From positions 1,612,001 to 1,676,000 of the forward strand of contig NZ_CP040948.1 in NCBI RefSeq assembly GCF_006363955.1: a stretch of DNA of 64,000 nt, in the 5' to 3' direction. The notes under the pieces were generated by a model, which had not been told where the DNA came from, searched no databases, and saw only the letters and a program-made list of their open reading frames with translations. The position numbers were made by a program, and so were the translations under genes. Origin of the DNA: Methylophilus medardicus (GTDB lineage: Bacteria; Pseudomonadota; Gammaproteobacteria; Burkholderiales; Methylophilaceae). Numbering within the stretch: the first letter of the stretch is position 1; each line of letters begins with the position of its first letter. Below, one piece after another: positions 8,749 to 19,700 of the stretch.

Positions 8749-8778
8749 TAAAAAAAATCCCGCGAAACCGCGGGATTG
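8749..8778 (-). terminator. terminator of the phosphate-type porin gene
   Basis: AATCCCGCG (8757-8765) and CGCGGGATT (8770-8778) form a perfect 9-base stem with a four-base loop. On the minus strand it is followed by eight T. It lies about 30 bases after the porin stop. Confidence 0.92.
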
Positions 8779-8806
8779 AAATAGAGAGAGATTCGTATTT
8801 GCTGAG

Positions 8807-10267
8807 TTAGAAGTTGTATTGCACTTGTACGCGCAACGCATCTGCACTGAATGTTTGGTAATCTTGTGTACCAGCACGATTACCTGTCACCAGATTGTTA
8901 CGCTTCATGTGATGATACTCTGCCATGATTTCAACTTCTGGAGCCAATTGCCACTCCAAGCCTAACTCCCAATCATTCACCTCGTTTTTAGGTGCATTGG
9001 TTTCAGCTTTGTTGTACCCATCAAAGTATTGCCACCTAATAAACGGCATCAAAGTGCCATTAGTATCTAGGAATTGAAAGTTATCTATTTTATACATCGC
9101 TTGTACGTAGCCGCCTTGCAGATGTTTTTCCTCAATACGATTTTGCGCAATGTCCAGACCGGGAGTTGTACCCCAGTTCCATTCAGCTTGCAAACCGAAT
9201 GGTTGTGGATACATTATAAAGCTGACACCAACTCGCTCGTCTTTGAAACCATTACGATTTTCACCATTTACACCACCATTTATGAATGGGATGGCAGTGC
9301 CACTGCTCACGCCACCATTCGAACTAATATTGGTCGCTGAACTCGCAATCGCGCCACCAGTGAAGTTATATCGCCCTGTAGTGACTGCGTATAGACCGTG
9401 GTATGCCTGAACACCAGCTTCATAAATCTGACCAGATTCGGTTTTCCAAGGGTAGGTAGCGCGTGCTACAACATGATAGTTGTCATTAACATCGCTGCGG
9501 TTTGCTCCTTGACCATTATAAAGACCGACACCCACCATACCGTAGTTGCCTGAATGCTTGAGACCTTTATCGTTGATTTCTTTAAACAAGGCTTGCACGT
9601 TTTCTGGGGTGTAGTAGTAGAAAGCACCGGTATCACGCTCGTCACGCACCGCACTGTTTAGAGCATCCACACGGTCCATGGCCAAACGGTTTGAGGATGA
9701 CTGCAAGTTTTCAAAACCATAGGGTACTTTTGATTGACCAACACGAACGCGGTGTACTCTGGCTTTATCAATGTTAATGTCGCCATAAGCGTCACGAAGT
9801 TGCGCGATGTTGCCCGTACCACTTGCAGAGGAAGCAAAGTCCGGCTGAATGTAGTAGCTTAAATGGTCACCAAAATCACCAAAAATAATGACACGTGCGC
9901 GACGAATCAAAAAGTTTTTGTCCGAGTTAATAGAATCATCCGTACCAACAGAGCGGTCAGACCATAAATCTACAGGGTTGGCAGCATTATCACCGTCATT
10001 CCCGATCATTGCGGTAACACGATTTTGAACATAACCGCGAACATTCACGCGGCTTGTCCAGCTCTTAGATTCCTTCTTTTTTTGTACTTCAACTTCGTTG
10101 GTGCGGCCCTTCATCAGCAAGGCGCCCTCTTCTTCAGTCAACACGCCTTTACTCACCAACGCTTGCACCAGATCTAAGTTTGAATCAGCATATGCGACGG
10201 GCGCCATACCGGTTAATAGACCACCAGCCAAGGTTGCCATCAACAAACGACGAAACTTCAAATTCAT
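8807..10267 (-). CDS. phosphate-selective porin O/P family protein
   Basis: The 486-residue outer-membrane protein has a signal peptide (AYA, residues 25-27), a short periplasmic helical segment with the SLH-like pattern LVSKGVLTEEEGALL, then a barrel ending VQVQYNF with the terminal aromatic needed for BamA recognition. The segment KNFLIRRARVIIFGDFGDHLSYYIQPDFA is typical of the OprO/OprP (Porin_O_P) family, which takes up phosphate or polyphosphate. Two tandem PhoB-type boxes upstream support phosphate-starvation control. An AGGGGA ribosome site precedes the ATG, and a strong terminator follows, so it is monocistronic. Confidence 0.9.
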   Translation of the reverse strand: MNLKFRRLLMATLAGGLLTGMAPVAYADSNLDLVQALVSKGVLTEEEGALLMKGRTNEVEVQKKKESKSWTSRVNVRGYVQNRVTAMIGNDGDNAANPVDLWSDRSVGTDDSINSDKNFLIRRARVIIFGDFGDHLSYYIQPDFASSASGTGNIAQLRDAYGDINIDKARVHRVRVGQSKVPYGFENLQSSSNRLAMDRVDALNSAVRDERDTGAFYYYTPENVQALFKEINDKGLKHSGNYGMVGVGLYNGQGANRSDVNDNYHVVARATYPWKTESGQIYEAGVQAYHGLYAVTTGRYNFTGGAIASSATNISSNGGVSSGTAIPFINGGVNGENRNGFKDERVGVSFIMYPQPFGLQAEWNWGTTPGLDIAQNRIEEKHLQGGYVQAMYKIDNFQFLDTNGTLMPFIRWQYFDGYNKAETNAPKNEVNDWELGLEWQLAPEVEIMAEYHHMKRNNLVTGNRAGTQDYQTFSADALRVQVQYNF

Positions 10268-10310
10268 TACTATCCCCTGTTATAAGATTACATGTGTGTA
10301 TCCGGGACGT

Positions 10311-10364
10311 ATTTTGAATTTTTAATATGACAGTTTGATGACAAACCTTACACTTTTCTTACAG
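10311..10364 (-). promoter_or_regulatory. two tandem Pho boxes and -10 element
   Basis: Read on the minus strand, CTGTAAG-AAAA-GTGTAAG (10364-10347) is followed after two bases by TTGTCAT-CAAA-CTGTCAT (10344-10327). Each half-site repeats at 11-base spacing, as in the PhoB consensus CTGTCAT-N4-CTGTCAT. The downstream box differs from that repeat at a single base. Ten bases after its end stands CAAAAT (10316-10311), the position of the -10 element in classical Pho promoters. The porin ATG is 44 bases further on. Binding of PhoB is inferred. Confidence 0.8.
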
Positions 10365-10379
10365 GCAGACTATAAGCCA

Positions 10380-10405
10380 TAAAAAAGCCACCCGAGTGGG
10401 TGGCT
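10380..10405 (-). terminator. lysS terminator
   Basis: AGCCACCC (10386-10393) pairs with GGGTGGCT (10398-10405) around GAGT. On the minus strand a run of T follows. It lies about 20 bases after the lysS stop. Confidence 0.9.
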
Positions 10406-10425
10406 GCGTGTTACGCGTGCGAGGT

Positions 10426-11964
10426 TTAATTCTCTGCGCGCATGTGCGGGAACAAAATCACATCCCGGATGCTTGGGCTATCAGTAATCAACATGACTAG
10501 ACGGTCGATGCCAATGCCGCAACCGCCGGTAGGTGGCATACCATATTCTAGGGCACGAATGAAATCCGCATCATAGTACATCGCCTCTTGGTCACCCGCT
10601 TCTTTGGCTTTCATCTGCGCTTGGAATCGTGCGGCTTGGTCTTCTGCATCGTTTAACTCACTAAAACCATTGGCCATTTCACGGCCGGTAATAAACAGCT
10701 CAAAACGCTCGGTGATTTCTGGCTGTTGGTCAGAGGCACGGGCCAATGGCGATACTTCAACCGGATAGTCAATGATATAAGTTGGCTGCCAGAGCTGGCT
10801 TTCAGCGGTCTCTTCAAACAATGACAGTTGAAGCGCGCCTAAACCCGCATGGTCAAACGGCTTAACACCAAACTGCAGCAAAGTCTGGCGCAAAAATGCG
10901 GCATCATTTAACTGCTCAAGCGTGTATTGCGGTGCGTATTTTTGAATCGCCCCCACAATCGTTAAACGTTCAAATGGTTTACTCAGATCGACTTCTTTGC
11001 CAGCATAACTCAACACCGCAGTACCGTTAGCAGCGATGGCGGCTGCACGGATACATTCCTCTGTAAAGTGCATCAGCCACTGATAGTCCGTGTAAGCGGC
11101 ATAAAACTCCATCATGGTGAATTCAGGGTTATGCCGAACACTCAAGCCTTCATTACGGAAATTACGGTTGATCTCAAATACCCGTTCAAACCCACCTACA
11201 ATTAAACGCTTTAAATACAGTTCAGGCGCAATCCGCATGAACATCTGCATATCAAGCGCATTATGGTGTGTGATAAAAGGCTTGGCAGACGCACCACCCG
11301 GAATCGGGTGCAACATGGGCGTTTCTACTTCAAGAAACTCATTGTCATTCATGAATTGACGAATGGCAGCCACCACTTTGGAGCGGGCTTTGAACGTGGC
11401 ACGGGTTTCTTCTGAGGTGATCAGATCCACATAACGTTGACGATATTTGATCTCTTGGTCCTGCAAACCATGAAATTTTTCAGGCAATGGACGCAGTGAT
11501 TTTGTCAGCAAGCGTAATTCAGTCACGTGGACAGAGAGCTCACCGGTGCGCGTTTTAAATAGCCGACCACGCGCACCTAAAATATCGCCCATGTCCCAGT
11601 GTTTGAAGCTTTCATACAGCGCCTCACCGATTTCATCACGCGCAATATACAGCTGAATGCGCGCTGAGCTGTCCTGGATCGTGGCAAAACTTGCTTTGCC
11701 CATCACACGCTTGAGCATCATACGGCCCGCAACCACCACCACAATTTCTTGCGGATCTAGCGTTTCTTTATCACTCTCAGCATGAGCCGCTTGTAAAGCC
11801 GCAGCCTTGTGCTCAGGTTTGAAGTCGTTGGGGAAAACAGCGGTTTGCGCAGTCTGTGCTTGGGCACGCAACAAGCGTAATTTTTCGCGACGCTCCGCAA
11901 TCACGTGATTCTCATCCACGACGGATGCTGTCGCGTTATCTGGGTTGGAGTGTTGTGCTGTCAT
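10426..11964 (-). CDS. lysS: lysyl-tRNA synthetase, class II
   Basis: The 512-residue enzyme charges tRNA-Lys with lysine in the cytoplasm. The N-terminal OB-fold anticodon-binding domain (about 75-170, starting [23 protein letters not shown]) precedes the class II catalytic core. Motif 2 is visible as [30 protein letters not shown] (partly quoted: [16 protein letters not shown]) and motif 3 as [12 protein letters not shown] near the C-terminus. Length is normal for bacterial LysS. The first 35 residues are variable. It has its own terminator and is preceded on the same strand by a two-component pair with a 51-base gap. Confidence 0.97.
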   Translation of the reverse strand: MTAQHSNPDNATASVVDENHVIAERREKLRLLRAQAQTAQTAVFPNDFKPEHKAAALQAAHAESDKETLDPQEIVVVVAGRMMLKRVMGKASFATIQDSSARIQLYIARDEIGEALYESFKHWDMGDILGARGRLFKTRTGELSVHVTELRLLTKSLRPLPEKFHGLQDQEIKYRQRYVDLITSEETRATFKARSKVVAAIRQFMNDNEFLEVETPMLHPIPGGASAKPFITHHNALDMQMFMRIAPELYLKRLIVGGFERVFEINRNFRNEGLSVRHNPEFTMMEFYAAYTDYQWLMHFTEECIRAAAIAANGTAVLSYAGKEVDLSKPFERLTIVGAIQKYAPQYTLEQLNDAAFLRQTLLQFGVKPFDHAGLGALQLSLFEETAESQLWQPTYIIDYPVEVSPLARASDQQPEITERFELFITGREMANGFSELNDAEDQAARFQAQMKAKEAGDQEAMYYDADFIRALEYGMPPTGGCGIGIDRLVMLITDSPSIRDVILFPHMRAEN

Positions 11965-12015
11965 AAAATGTCCGGCTCTGATTTGCTAAATTCGTAACTC
12001 GCTATTTTAGCATTG

Positions 12016-13185
12016 TTATAACCAATTTTTTGGCTCTTGATCACTGGTCGCATCATGCTGTGTCGGCAAGTGAATACGAATCATAAAGCCATGTGGGCTG
12101 AGGTTAGTCGCTTTGACAAAACCGCCATGCGCTTCAACAATATGTTTGGTCATGGCCAAGCCAATGCCGTGTCCGTCGACTTGCGAGGCACGCCGACCGC
12201 GCACAAATGGCCTAAAAATTTGATCTAACTCTTGTTGCTCGACGCCTTGCCCCTGATCTTGTACCTCCAAAATCACCTCGCCAGTGCGGGCGCTGTGTTG
12301 CAACTCAATGGCAACGACGCCGTTTTCAGGACCATACTTCACCGCATTGCGAATGACATTGTCGATCGCGCGCTGCAGCAGCTCTAACTGCCCTTCGACA
12401 ACCACGGCGGTTTCCGGCATCTCTAGACGCAGTTTTGCATCCTGCTTCTCAAATAACACATCGCCCACAATGCCAGTCAACAAGGCTTTTAAATCTACCT
12501 CAATTTTTTGTAGTTTTTGCATGCCAGATTCAAAGCGAAAAACTTCTAGCAACTCAGAGATCATTCGCTCCATGCGAATGGCTTCTAGCTCTACCCGCTG
12601 CAATGAACTTTGCATTTTCTTGGGGTTTTGCATCACTAAACCCACCGATAACTGAATTCGGGCCAGTGGAGAGCGCAATTCATGCGAAACATGATGCAAC
12701 ATTTTGGACTGGCTTTTAATCATGTTATTCAAGCGCAAAGCCATTAAATCAAACGCCTCGCCTAACTCAGAAAACTCGTCATGACTGGCGGTGATTTTAG
12801 GGCTGACCCTGACTAACAGATCCCCCTCGGCTGCGCTTTTGAGATGCTGCAACAGCAATTTAATCGGATGAGAAATCGACCAAGCCAACACACCGGCGAA
12901 CACCGAACTAGAGAGAAGGCTGAATAAAACGACAGAAAGCGGCATGCTGAACACACGTTTCGACGCCTTTGGTTGAACGTCAGTTTTTTCTAACGTGGCT
13001 GGTGACTTGAACTGACTCGGATTTGACTGACAGAGTGCCGGAGAGGGACACGCCAGTGATGACGTGTCATGCCTAAAAATTTGCGACTGATGAAATTCCC
13101 ACTCAACGAGATTACTGACAATCAGATCAGTGGAGATGAGCGCCAAAAAGAATGCAACGAATAACTTCCAGAACAGGCGGCCCAT
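12016..13185 (-). CDS. sensor histidine kinase, Cpx/Rst-like
   Basis: The 389-residue inner-membrane kinase has a first membrane helix (about 7-25), a short periplasmic loop (about 26-78) and a second helix (about 80-104). A HAMP region and the phosphoacceptor helix follow, with His168 in VSHELRSPLARIQ. The ATPase domain shows the N box DNVIRNAVKYGP (275-286), a G1 box VQDQGQGV and a G2 box DGHGIGLAMTKHIV. All residues needed for autophosphorylation are present. The periplasmic loop contains a CX5C pair (Cys46, Cys52). It begins 21 bases after the response regulator gene, so the two are co-transcribed. The signal is unknown. Confidence 0.92.
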   Translation of the reverse strand: MGRLFWKLFVAFFLALISTDLIVSNLVEWEFHQSQIFRHDTSSLACPSPALCQSNPSQFKSPATLEKTDVQPKASKRVFSMPLSVVLFSLLSSSVFAGVLAWSISHPIKLLLQHLKSAAEGDLLVRVSPKITASHDEFSELGEAFDLMALRLNNMIKSQSKMLHHVSHELRSPLARIQLSVGLVMQNPKKMQSSLQRVELEAIRMERMISELLEVFRFESGMQKLQKIEVDLKALLTGIVGDVLFEKQDAKLRLEMPETAVVVEGQLELLQRAIDNVIRNAVKYGPENGVVAIELQHSARTGEVILEVQDQGQGVEQQELDQIFRPFVRGRRASQVDGHGIGLAMTKHIVEAHGGFVKATNLSPHGFMIRIHLPTQHDATSDQEPKNWL

Positions 13186-13206
13186 AACCCTCGCGATTTA
13201 AATCAG

Positions 13207-13887
13207 TTACTCTCTGACCAGCTGGTAACCGACACGGTAAATGGTTTGTATCACATTTACGCCGCCGGATACTTCTGATATTTTTTGACGGATACTGCTC
13301 AAATGGACATCAATACTACGATCATATTTGACCAGAGGACGTCCCAATGCCTTCACAGACAGATCTTCTTTACTAACAATCGTCCCTGCATGCTTGGCCA
13401 AAATTTCAATCAAGCTGAACTCAGTGCTGGTGAATACAATCGGCTTGTCGACCCAGAACACTTTTCTGCGCTCACTTGAAACGACCAATTGTCCGACAAC
13501 GATGTCGTTGCCTTTTGGCGTATCACTGGTTTGGCGACGCAAAATTGCACGAATTCTTGCCACCAACTCTCGAGGCAGACACGGTTTCTGAACGTAATCG
13601 TCAGCGCCGCCCTCTAAGCCCTCGATACGGCCTTCGTTATCGTCTTTGGCCGTCAGCATCAACACCGGAATATCGGAATGTTGTCTCACATTGCGCAAAG
13701 TCTGCAAGCCATCTTGGCCTGGCATCATCACATCCAAGATCACCAGGTCGAACTTGCCAGCAAGCACGTATTGCTCACCAGTCAATCCGTCGTGTGCAGT
13801 GGTTACAGTGAAGCCCTCCTGCGTCAGAAATTCCTTCAGCATGTTGGCCAATTCAACATCGTCATCAATCAACAGCAGTTTGCTCAT
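13207..13887 (-). CDS. OmpR-family response regulator
   Basis: The 226-residue protein has a receiver domain with the acidic pocket DDD (8-10), phosphoacceptor Asp52 in LVILDVMMPGQDG and Lys81 in MLTAKDDNEG. A winged-helix DNA-binding domain (about 130-225) ends in the family pattern DRSIDVHLSSIRQKI. It is the partner of the kinase encoded 21 bases downstream. The closest general look is CpxR/RstA, but the targets cannot be read from sequence. The 170-base region upstream is A/T-rich and probably holds the promoter of the pair. Confidence 0.93.
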   Translation of the reverse strand: MSKLLLIDDDVELANMLKEFLTQEGFTVTTAHDGLTGEQYVLAGKFDLVILDVMMPGQDGLQTLRNVRQHSDIPVLMLTAKDDNEGRIEGLEGGADDYVQKPCLPRELVARIRAILRRQTSDTPKGNDIVVGQLVVSSERRKVFWVDKPIVFTSTEFSLIEILAKHAGTIVSKEDLSVKALGRPLVKYDRSIDVHLSSIRQKISEVSGGVNVIQTIYRVGYQLVRE

Positions 13888-14057
13888 TTATGTCCTTTTA
13901 GAGATTAGCATATGGCTATCGTATATTTAGCCCTCGAATCTTATGAACAATTAAATTGATTAACAAGCGTAAATAGGTGTTTTTTACCCAAGTTTGCAAG
14001 CTGTATATAAATTGTAAACGTGAATTAATTATACACAGTTTAAAGGCACTGACAAAT

Positions 14058-14633
14058 TTAGTCTGCGGTAAACGCTTCACACAATTGACTCAATAGTTGT
14101 CCGAACAGCGGTAGAACGTCTTCAGCGCTATGCGGGCTATCATCATCTGTGGTGGCAATCATATAACTAATCGTGACTTTATCCAGATTTTCACGGTACT
14201 CCTGCCAATGTTCAGACTCAGCTTCTGCAATTAACTTAAATTTATGAAAACCCGACTCAATCAGCTCGGCAAGCATCTCAGGCGCCAGACCATCAAATAG
14301 CGTTTTACCAATAGTGATCTGTGCGCGGTCATAATCAGGCGTGTGCCCGTCCTGCGTCAAAGGCATAAATAAGAATGCAAATACCATCATGCCGAAGCAT
14401 TGATACACGCCCAGCATATCAAAATCGTTTTGCAACTCATCGGCAGGATGACGCCCGGCTGATTGGATGGCTTTAAAAGTCAAAAAACTTGCCAAGTAAT
14501 GCACAGAATCCGCCACATCGGCATTGGTGAAGCCCGCGACTGCTTGTGCTTCGGTGGGATCCGCTGCTTGCGTCTGTGCCAGACACAATTGATGCATAAA
14601 TTTTAAACGTTCTTCGTAAGTCATTTCCATCAT
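14058..14633 (-). CDS. hypothetical protein, 191 residues
   Basis: I do not recognise this family. The protein is acidic and mostly helical, has no signal peptide, and contains one hydrophobic stretch (about 78-95, MLGVYQCFGMMVFAFLFMP) that could be a buried helix or a single membrane pass. AAAGGATC precedes the first ATG. It lies 21 bases after the stop of the ABC-F gene on the same strand, so the two are probably co-transcribed. Codon use looks like its neighbours. Confidence 0.7.
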   Translation of the reverse strand: MMEMTYEERLKFMHQLCLAQTQAADPTEAQAVAGFTNADVADSVHYLASFLTFKAIQSAGRHPADELQNDFDMLGVYQCFGMMVFAFLFMPLTQDGHTPDYDRAQITIGKTLFDGLAPEMLAELIESGFHKFKLIAEAESEHWQEYRENLDKVTISYMIATTDDDSPHSAEDVLPLFGQLLSQLCEAFTAD

Positions 14634-14654
14634 GATCCTTTATCTATCAGGGTG

Positions 14655-16553
14655 CTATTCGATTTCGGGGAGCATTTCTAATTGTTCCTGCGCGTCCAGC
14701 CATTGGCCTTCAATCAACGCCAATTGCTTTTGATTTTCACCTTGCGCTTTTAACAGGCTCTGCAACAACTCGCGTTGCGCAGCCTCATACACGGCGCTAT
14801 CCGCCAACTGATTGTCCAACGCTCTCTTTTCTTGCTCTAACGTTGCCATTTGCGCCTCTAACGCGCTAATAGCCTTGACCAATGGGCGACGCTCCACCAA
14901 GCGGGCCTGCCTATCCGCCTTTTGTTGATGATAGCTATTTTGCTTGGCAGCGACGGGCTCACTACTCGCATTGCCGGCGGGCGCATTGAGCAACACTTGT
15001 TTGTAATCGTCAAGATCCCCATCGAATACGGTGGCTTGGCCATCCGCAACCAGTACAAATTTTTCACAACACGTGGCGAGTAAAGTACGGTCATGCGACA
15101 CCATGACCATTCCCCCTTCATACGCCTGCAATGCCATGGACAAGGCATGTCGCATTTCAATATCGAGGTGGTTCGTCGGCTCATCGAGCAGAATCAGGTT
15201 GGGTCTCTGCCAAATAAGCATCGCCAAGGCGAGCCGAGATTTTTCGCCACCAGAGAACGGCCCACAAGGACTTTTGGCCATCTCGCCTCTAAAGTCAAAG
15301 CCACCTAAAAAGTCGAGCAGCTCTTGCTCTCTGGTCTGTGAATCTAGTCGCTGCAGATGTTGTAGCGGCGAATCGCTCGCCACCAGTTGCTCAAGCTGAT
15401 GCTGGGCAAAATAGCCTATGCGTAAATCCTTGCCTTCAACCCGCTCGCCCGCAAGCAAGGTTTCAGACTGTGCGAGCGCTTTGATCAAAGTAGATTTACC
15501 CGCGCCGTTTTTTCCCAACAAACCGATCCGTTCGCCAGGGCGAATCGCCAAATGACCAAGCTTGACCAGGGTTTGCCCGCTGTAACCCAGCGCCATTTGA
15601 TTCATGACTAACAATGGGTCTGGAGATGAACCCAGCGCCCTAAAACCAAACGTGAACGGAGAATCAACATGGGCGGCGCTGATGCGTTCCATGCGCTCCA
15701 AGGCTTTGATCCGACTTTGTGCTTGACGCGCTTTGGTGGCCTGCGCCCGAAAGCGATCAATGTATTTTTGCAAATGTGCCATTTGCAGCTGTTGCTTCTG
15801 GTAACTGGCCTGTTGCAATGTGAGCTTTTCGGCGCGCTGGCGCTCAAAGTCACTATAGCCACCGCGGTACAAGGTCAGCTGCTGTTGTTCAATGTGCAAA
15901 ATGTGATTGACGGTATTGTCGAGAAATTCACGGTCATGTGAAATCAGCAGCAAAGTGCCACGATACGCACTCAGCCAGCCTTCCAACCAAATGACTGCTT
16001 CAATATCTAGGTGGTTAGTGGGCTCGTCCAATAGCAGCAAATCTGAGCGGCACATCAATGCGCGCGCCAAATTTAATCGCATGCGCCAGCCGCCTGAAAA
16101 ATCGCTCACCGGTTTGCTTAATTGCGCCTGCGAAAAACCTAGGCCAGCGAGCAAAGCACTGGCACGCGATTGCGCACTGTAGCCCTCAATATCGGCCAAG
16201 CGCTGGTGCCAATCTGCCAACTGCAAAGGATCAATATCGGCGCCGGCCTCCGCCTGTGCCAGATGAAGTTGCAATGTGCGCAACTCTTCATCGCCGTCCA
16301 GCGTGTAATCGAGCGCAGATTGCGCCAGCGCGGGGGTTTCTTGCGCAACGTGCGCAATCACCCATTGTGGCGGCATCAATAGCTCGCCCACATCCGGGGT
16401 GAGCTCTCCGCGCAACAAGGCAAATAGCGTGGATTTACCTGCACCGTTGGCACCGGTGAGACCGACACGATGACCCGGGTGCAACTGAAAACTAGCCGCT
16501 TCTACCAGTGTTTTACCTGCGCGAGAAAAAGTCAGTTGCTTAAACTGAATCAC
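14655..16553 (-). CDS. ABC-F family ATPase, YheS-like
   Basis: This cytoplasmic protein of about 632 residues has two ATP-binding cassettes and no membrane segments. The first Walker A is GANGAGKST and its signature is VSDFSGGWRMRLNLARAL; the second Walker A is GKNGAGKST with signature FSGGEKSRLALAML. Both Walker B motifs end LLLDEPTNHLDIE. The linker is rich in Arg/Lys/Gln as in ribosome-associated ABC-F proteins, and a C-terminal coiled coil (about 565-625) matches the YheS/Uup layout. The start is uncertain: GTG at 16553 gives the family-like MIQFKQLTF, while a TTG at 16559 adds two residues. Members act on the ribosome E site. Confidence 0.9.
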   Translation of the reverse strand: MIQFKQLTFSRAGKTLVEAASFQLHPGHRVGLTGANGAGKSTLFALLRGELTPDVGELLMPPQWVIAHVAQETPALAQSALDYTLDGDEELRTLQLHLAQAEAGADIDPLQLADWHQRLADIEGYSAQSRASALLAGLGFSQAQLSKPVSDFSGGWRMRLNLARALMCRSDLLLLDEPTNHLDIEAVIWLEGWLSAYRGTLLLISHDREFLDNTVNHILHIEQQQLTLYRGGYSDFERQRAEKLTLQQASYQKQQLQMAHLQKYIDRFRAQATKARQAQSRIKALERMERISAAHVDSPFTFGFRALGSSPDPLLVMNQMALGYSGQTLVKLGHLAIRPGERIGLLGKNGAGKSTLIKALAQSETLLAGERVEGKDLRIGYFAQHQLEQLVASDSPLQHLQRLDSQTREQELLDFLGGFDFRGEMAKSPCGPFSGGEKSRLALAMLIWQRPNLILLDEPTNHLDIEMRHALSMALQAYEGGMVMVSHDRTLLATCCEKFVLVADGQATVFDGDLDDYKQVLLNAPAGNASSEPVAAKQNSYHQQKADRQARLVERRPLVKAISALEAQMATLEQEKRALDNQLADSAVYEAAQRELLQSLLKAQGENQKQLALIEGQWLDAQEQLEMLPEIE

Positions 16554-16727
16554 TGACAATCACTTTCATAAAAGCAAAATTGCAAAAGATTGGCATTTTA
16601 AACGAATCACTCCTGCTCTGTCTGAATAATTAGCCGCTTAGTTCGCGCCCGTTTGCGGCTGGACGAGGGTTTTCGAGTAAAATGATTTTTTGTTTATATA
16701 ACTCGTTGCCCTCCTGCTTACCACCTT

Positions 16728-19700
16728 ATGCCTCTGCAAACAATAAAACGCTGGCTGCTGACCTCTTTGATCGTTATTTTTGTCGTGCTGGCAGGCATTG
16801 TTGCGGTGATTCAGTTCTATGTGTTTCCCCATATTGACGATTATCGGGGCCGCATCGAGCAAGCGCTCAGCCAGTCACTCGAGCAGCAAGTCACCATTGC
16901 GCATATTGGTATTCGCTGGCGCGGTCTAGCCCCGCAAGTCACCCTCGGCAATGTCACCGTGTTTGATACGCAGCAACGTCCGGCACTCGCGCTGTCGCAA
17001 ATCACCACCAGACTGTCATGGAGCAGCTTAGTTTTGTTATCCCCTTCGCTGGTAAGCCTCAGCGTGGACGCCCCGACGCTGATGGTGCGGCGGACCAAAG
17101 ACGGCGAATTATTCTTGGCTGGCATGTCTATGTCCGGGCAAAGCAATCCTGCATTTGCCAACTGGTTGTTGGCACAACGCCGCATCAAGATTTCACATGC
17201 CACGGTCACTTGGCTGGACGAACAGCGCCAAGCCCCGCCATTACTGCTCAAGGATTTAAATATCGAAATCTTAACGCCGGTGTGGCAGCGCTTGCTAGAT
17301 CGCCACAGCATTCACATTGACAGCCTAGTGTCTACCGGTACGCAACAACGTATTACGCTGGAGTCCGTGTTGATTGGGGAAGATGTTGCCAAGCCGCATG
17401 CCTGGCATGGTGAAATCTCACTGCGTTTACCCGACACTGACCTCTCTGCTTGGGGGCCATGGCTGGACTTACCCGTCAAAGTCAATGCAGGCAAGGGCAA
17501 CCTGACCACGACTCTCGCCTTTGACAACCTGCAGATACAGCGCGTCGCGGCACAGGTACAGTTGAAAGATGTGTCGGTGACACCCGCCAACGAGACACAA
17601 AGCTACATTGCCAAAACCGCCAGCGGTGAACTGCGCTGGCAACGCGTTGACCAACGCTTCATGGTCACACTCAAACACTTTTCTGCCAACATCCAGCCTG
17701 GCCTCATCGTCGAGGATACCAATGGTGAATGGCAATGGGATGCCAAAGACCATGAAGGTGTGGTGACAGTAAAAAAATTCAATCTTGCACAAGGGGCACT
17801 GTTTGCACCTTGGCTCCCGCCCGCCTCCCCTGCTGCGCAGTATCTCGAAAACATGGCACCCGCCGGCAATGCCTCTCAAATCAAGGCACACTGGCACTAT
17901 CAACAAAAGCAATGGCGAGATTATGGCCTAGAAGCCGCGTTCAACCATCTGCATACCGCCCCCTACGCCAATTTGCCCGGGGTGGATAATTGGTCAGGAC
18001 AGCTATCTGTTCGCCCGAACGCAGGCAGTATTCAACTCGACACTAGCAAAGCCAGTATTACGCTGGCTGGATTGCTCCGCTGGCCGTTACCGATAGACCG
18101 TCTGCAAGGTGAGATCGAATGGCGCGATAACGGGCAAAAAACACTGATTAGCACACGAAACCTGCAGTTTAGTAATCCGCACCTCGCCTTGCGTACCAAC
18201 ATGGAGTATCAGTTAGGCGCGGCAGGCGGCGACACGATCCAACTTCAAAGTCAGATCGAACGCGGTGATGCAAAATTTGCGCCATTTTACTACCCGTTAT
18301 TACTGGGTGAAACGACCCTGCACTGGCTAGATAGCTCAATTCTGAGTGGTCAAGTGCGGCATGGTGAAATCATCGTTAAAGGTCGGGTTAACGGTTTTCC
18401 GTATGTGAACGAAGCGCATCAGGCAGACCCCGCACTAGGCCTGTTTAGAGTGACCGCACAAGTCGATCATGCCACCCTGGAATATGGCACCGACTGGCCG
18501 GTGATTCAAAACATTGACGCCTTGCTCAAATTTGAGGGTACCCGCATGGATATTGCGGTCAAAAATGGTAGCACGGTCGGTCAGCACATCACGCAGGCGC
18601 AGGTCGAAATCCCTAGGCTAGACGCAGACTGGCCGATGCTGAATATCAAAGCGGCGGTGACCGGCAATGTTGAGCAAGGCATTAAATTTGTGAATACGAG
18701 CCCAGTGCGGCAAGTGACCATGGGATTTACCGATTTGTTAAAAGGCAGTGGCAGCGCAGAACTCAAGCTGGGCTTGCAAGTGCCACTCAATGATGTCGAT
18801 GCCAGCCAGTTTCAGGGCGATTATGCGATTAAAAATGGGCACATCGCCGCCAATCCGCAAATTGCCATGCCAGAAATGAGTAACATCAATGGGCATTTGA
18901 AGTTCAACGAAAAAGGCCTGCAAGCCCAAGGCGTGCAATTGACGCTGTTTGACAATCCAGCCAACGTCAGCCTGTCGACGCGACCAGACAAGTCCGTAAT
19001 TATTCAAGGGAGTGGTCGCATCACGGATGCTGCACTCAAAAAACTGGACAATAACGCGCTCACCAGAGCCTTGCATGGCACCACCGACTGGAAAAGCAAC
19101 CTCTTGATTCAAGCGCCCAATATCCGGCTGGATATCCGTTCACAACTCATCGGCATGGCCATAGACCTGCCCGACCCTGCCAAGAAAAGCGTTGAGACGC
19201 CAGCTAATTTAACGATCCGTTTCCGCCAAGAGGCGAACCAACCAGACAAAGTTGCCATTCATTACAATGACTGGATGCATGCTAACTTTCTGCGCCCTGC
19301 CAATAGTGCAGCCACCTTCAACGCGGGTGAAATCGCACTCAATACGCCAGCTCGGTTACCGGTGGGGGATGGCATTAATTTACGGGCTGACTTTCAAAAA
19401 CTCAACCTCGATGATTGGCTGGCCTACCTGAACCAAGGCGGGAGCAATCCAACGTCTGACGCCTCCTCTGTGGCACTCAATCAAATTGAACTGACCGCTG
19501 GCACTTTGCATGTGTTTGACCGCAACCTGCATCAAATCAAAGTCAACATATCACCCTTCAATGAGCGCTTAAAATTAGCGATACAAAGCCAAGAGTTGGC
19601 GGGCGAGGCCGACTGGCTCTCAGGCAAACCCAGCAAATTAGTCGCAAAATTGAACTACCTGCGCATCCCACGCAGCATGGATACCGACAACAGCCCTAGT

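Noticed and set aside
17469-17912. 147-codon minus-strand frame
   Set aside because: It is antisense to yhdP and has no family features.
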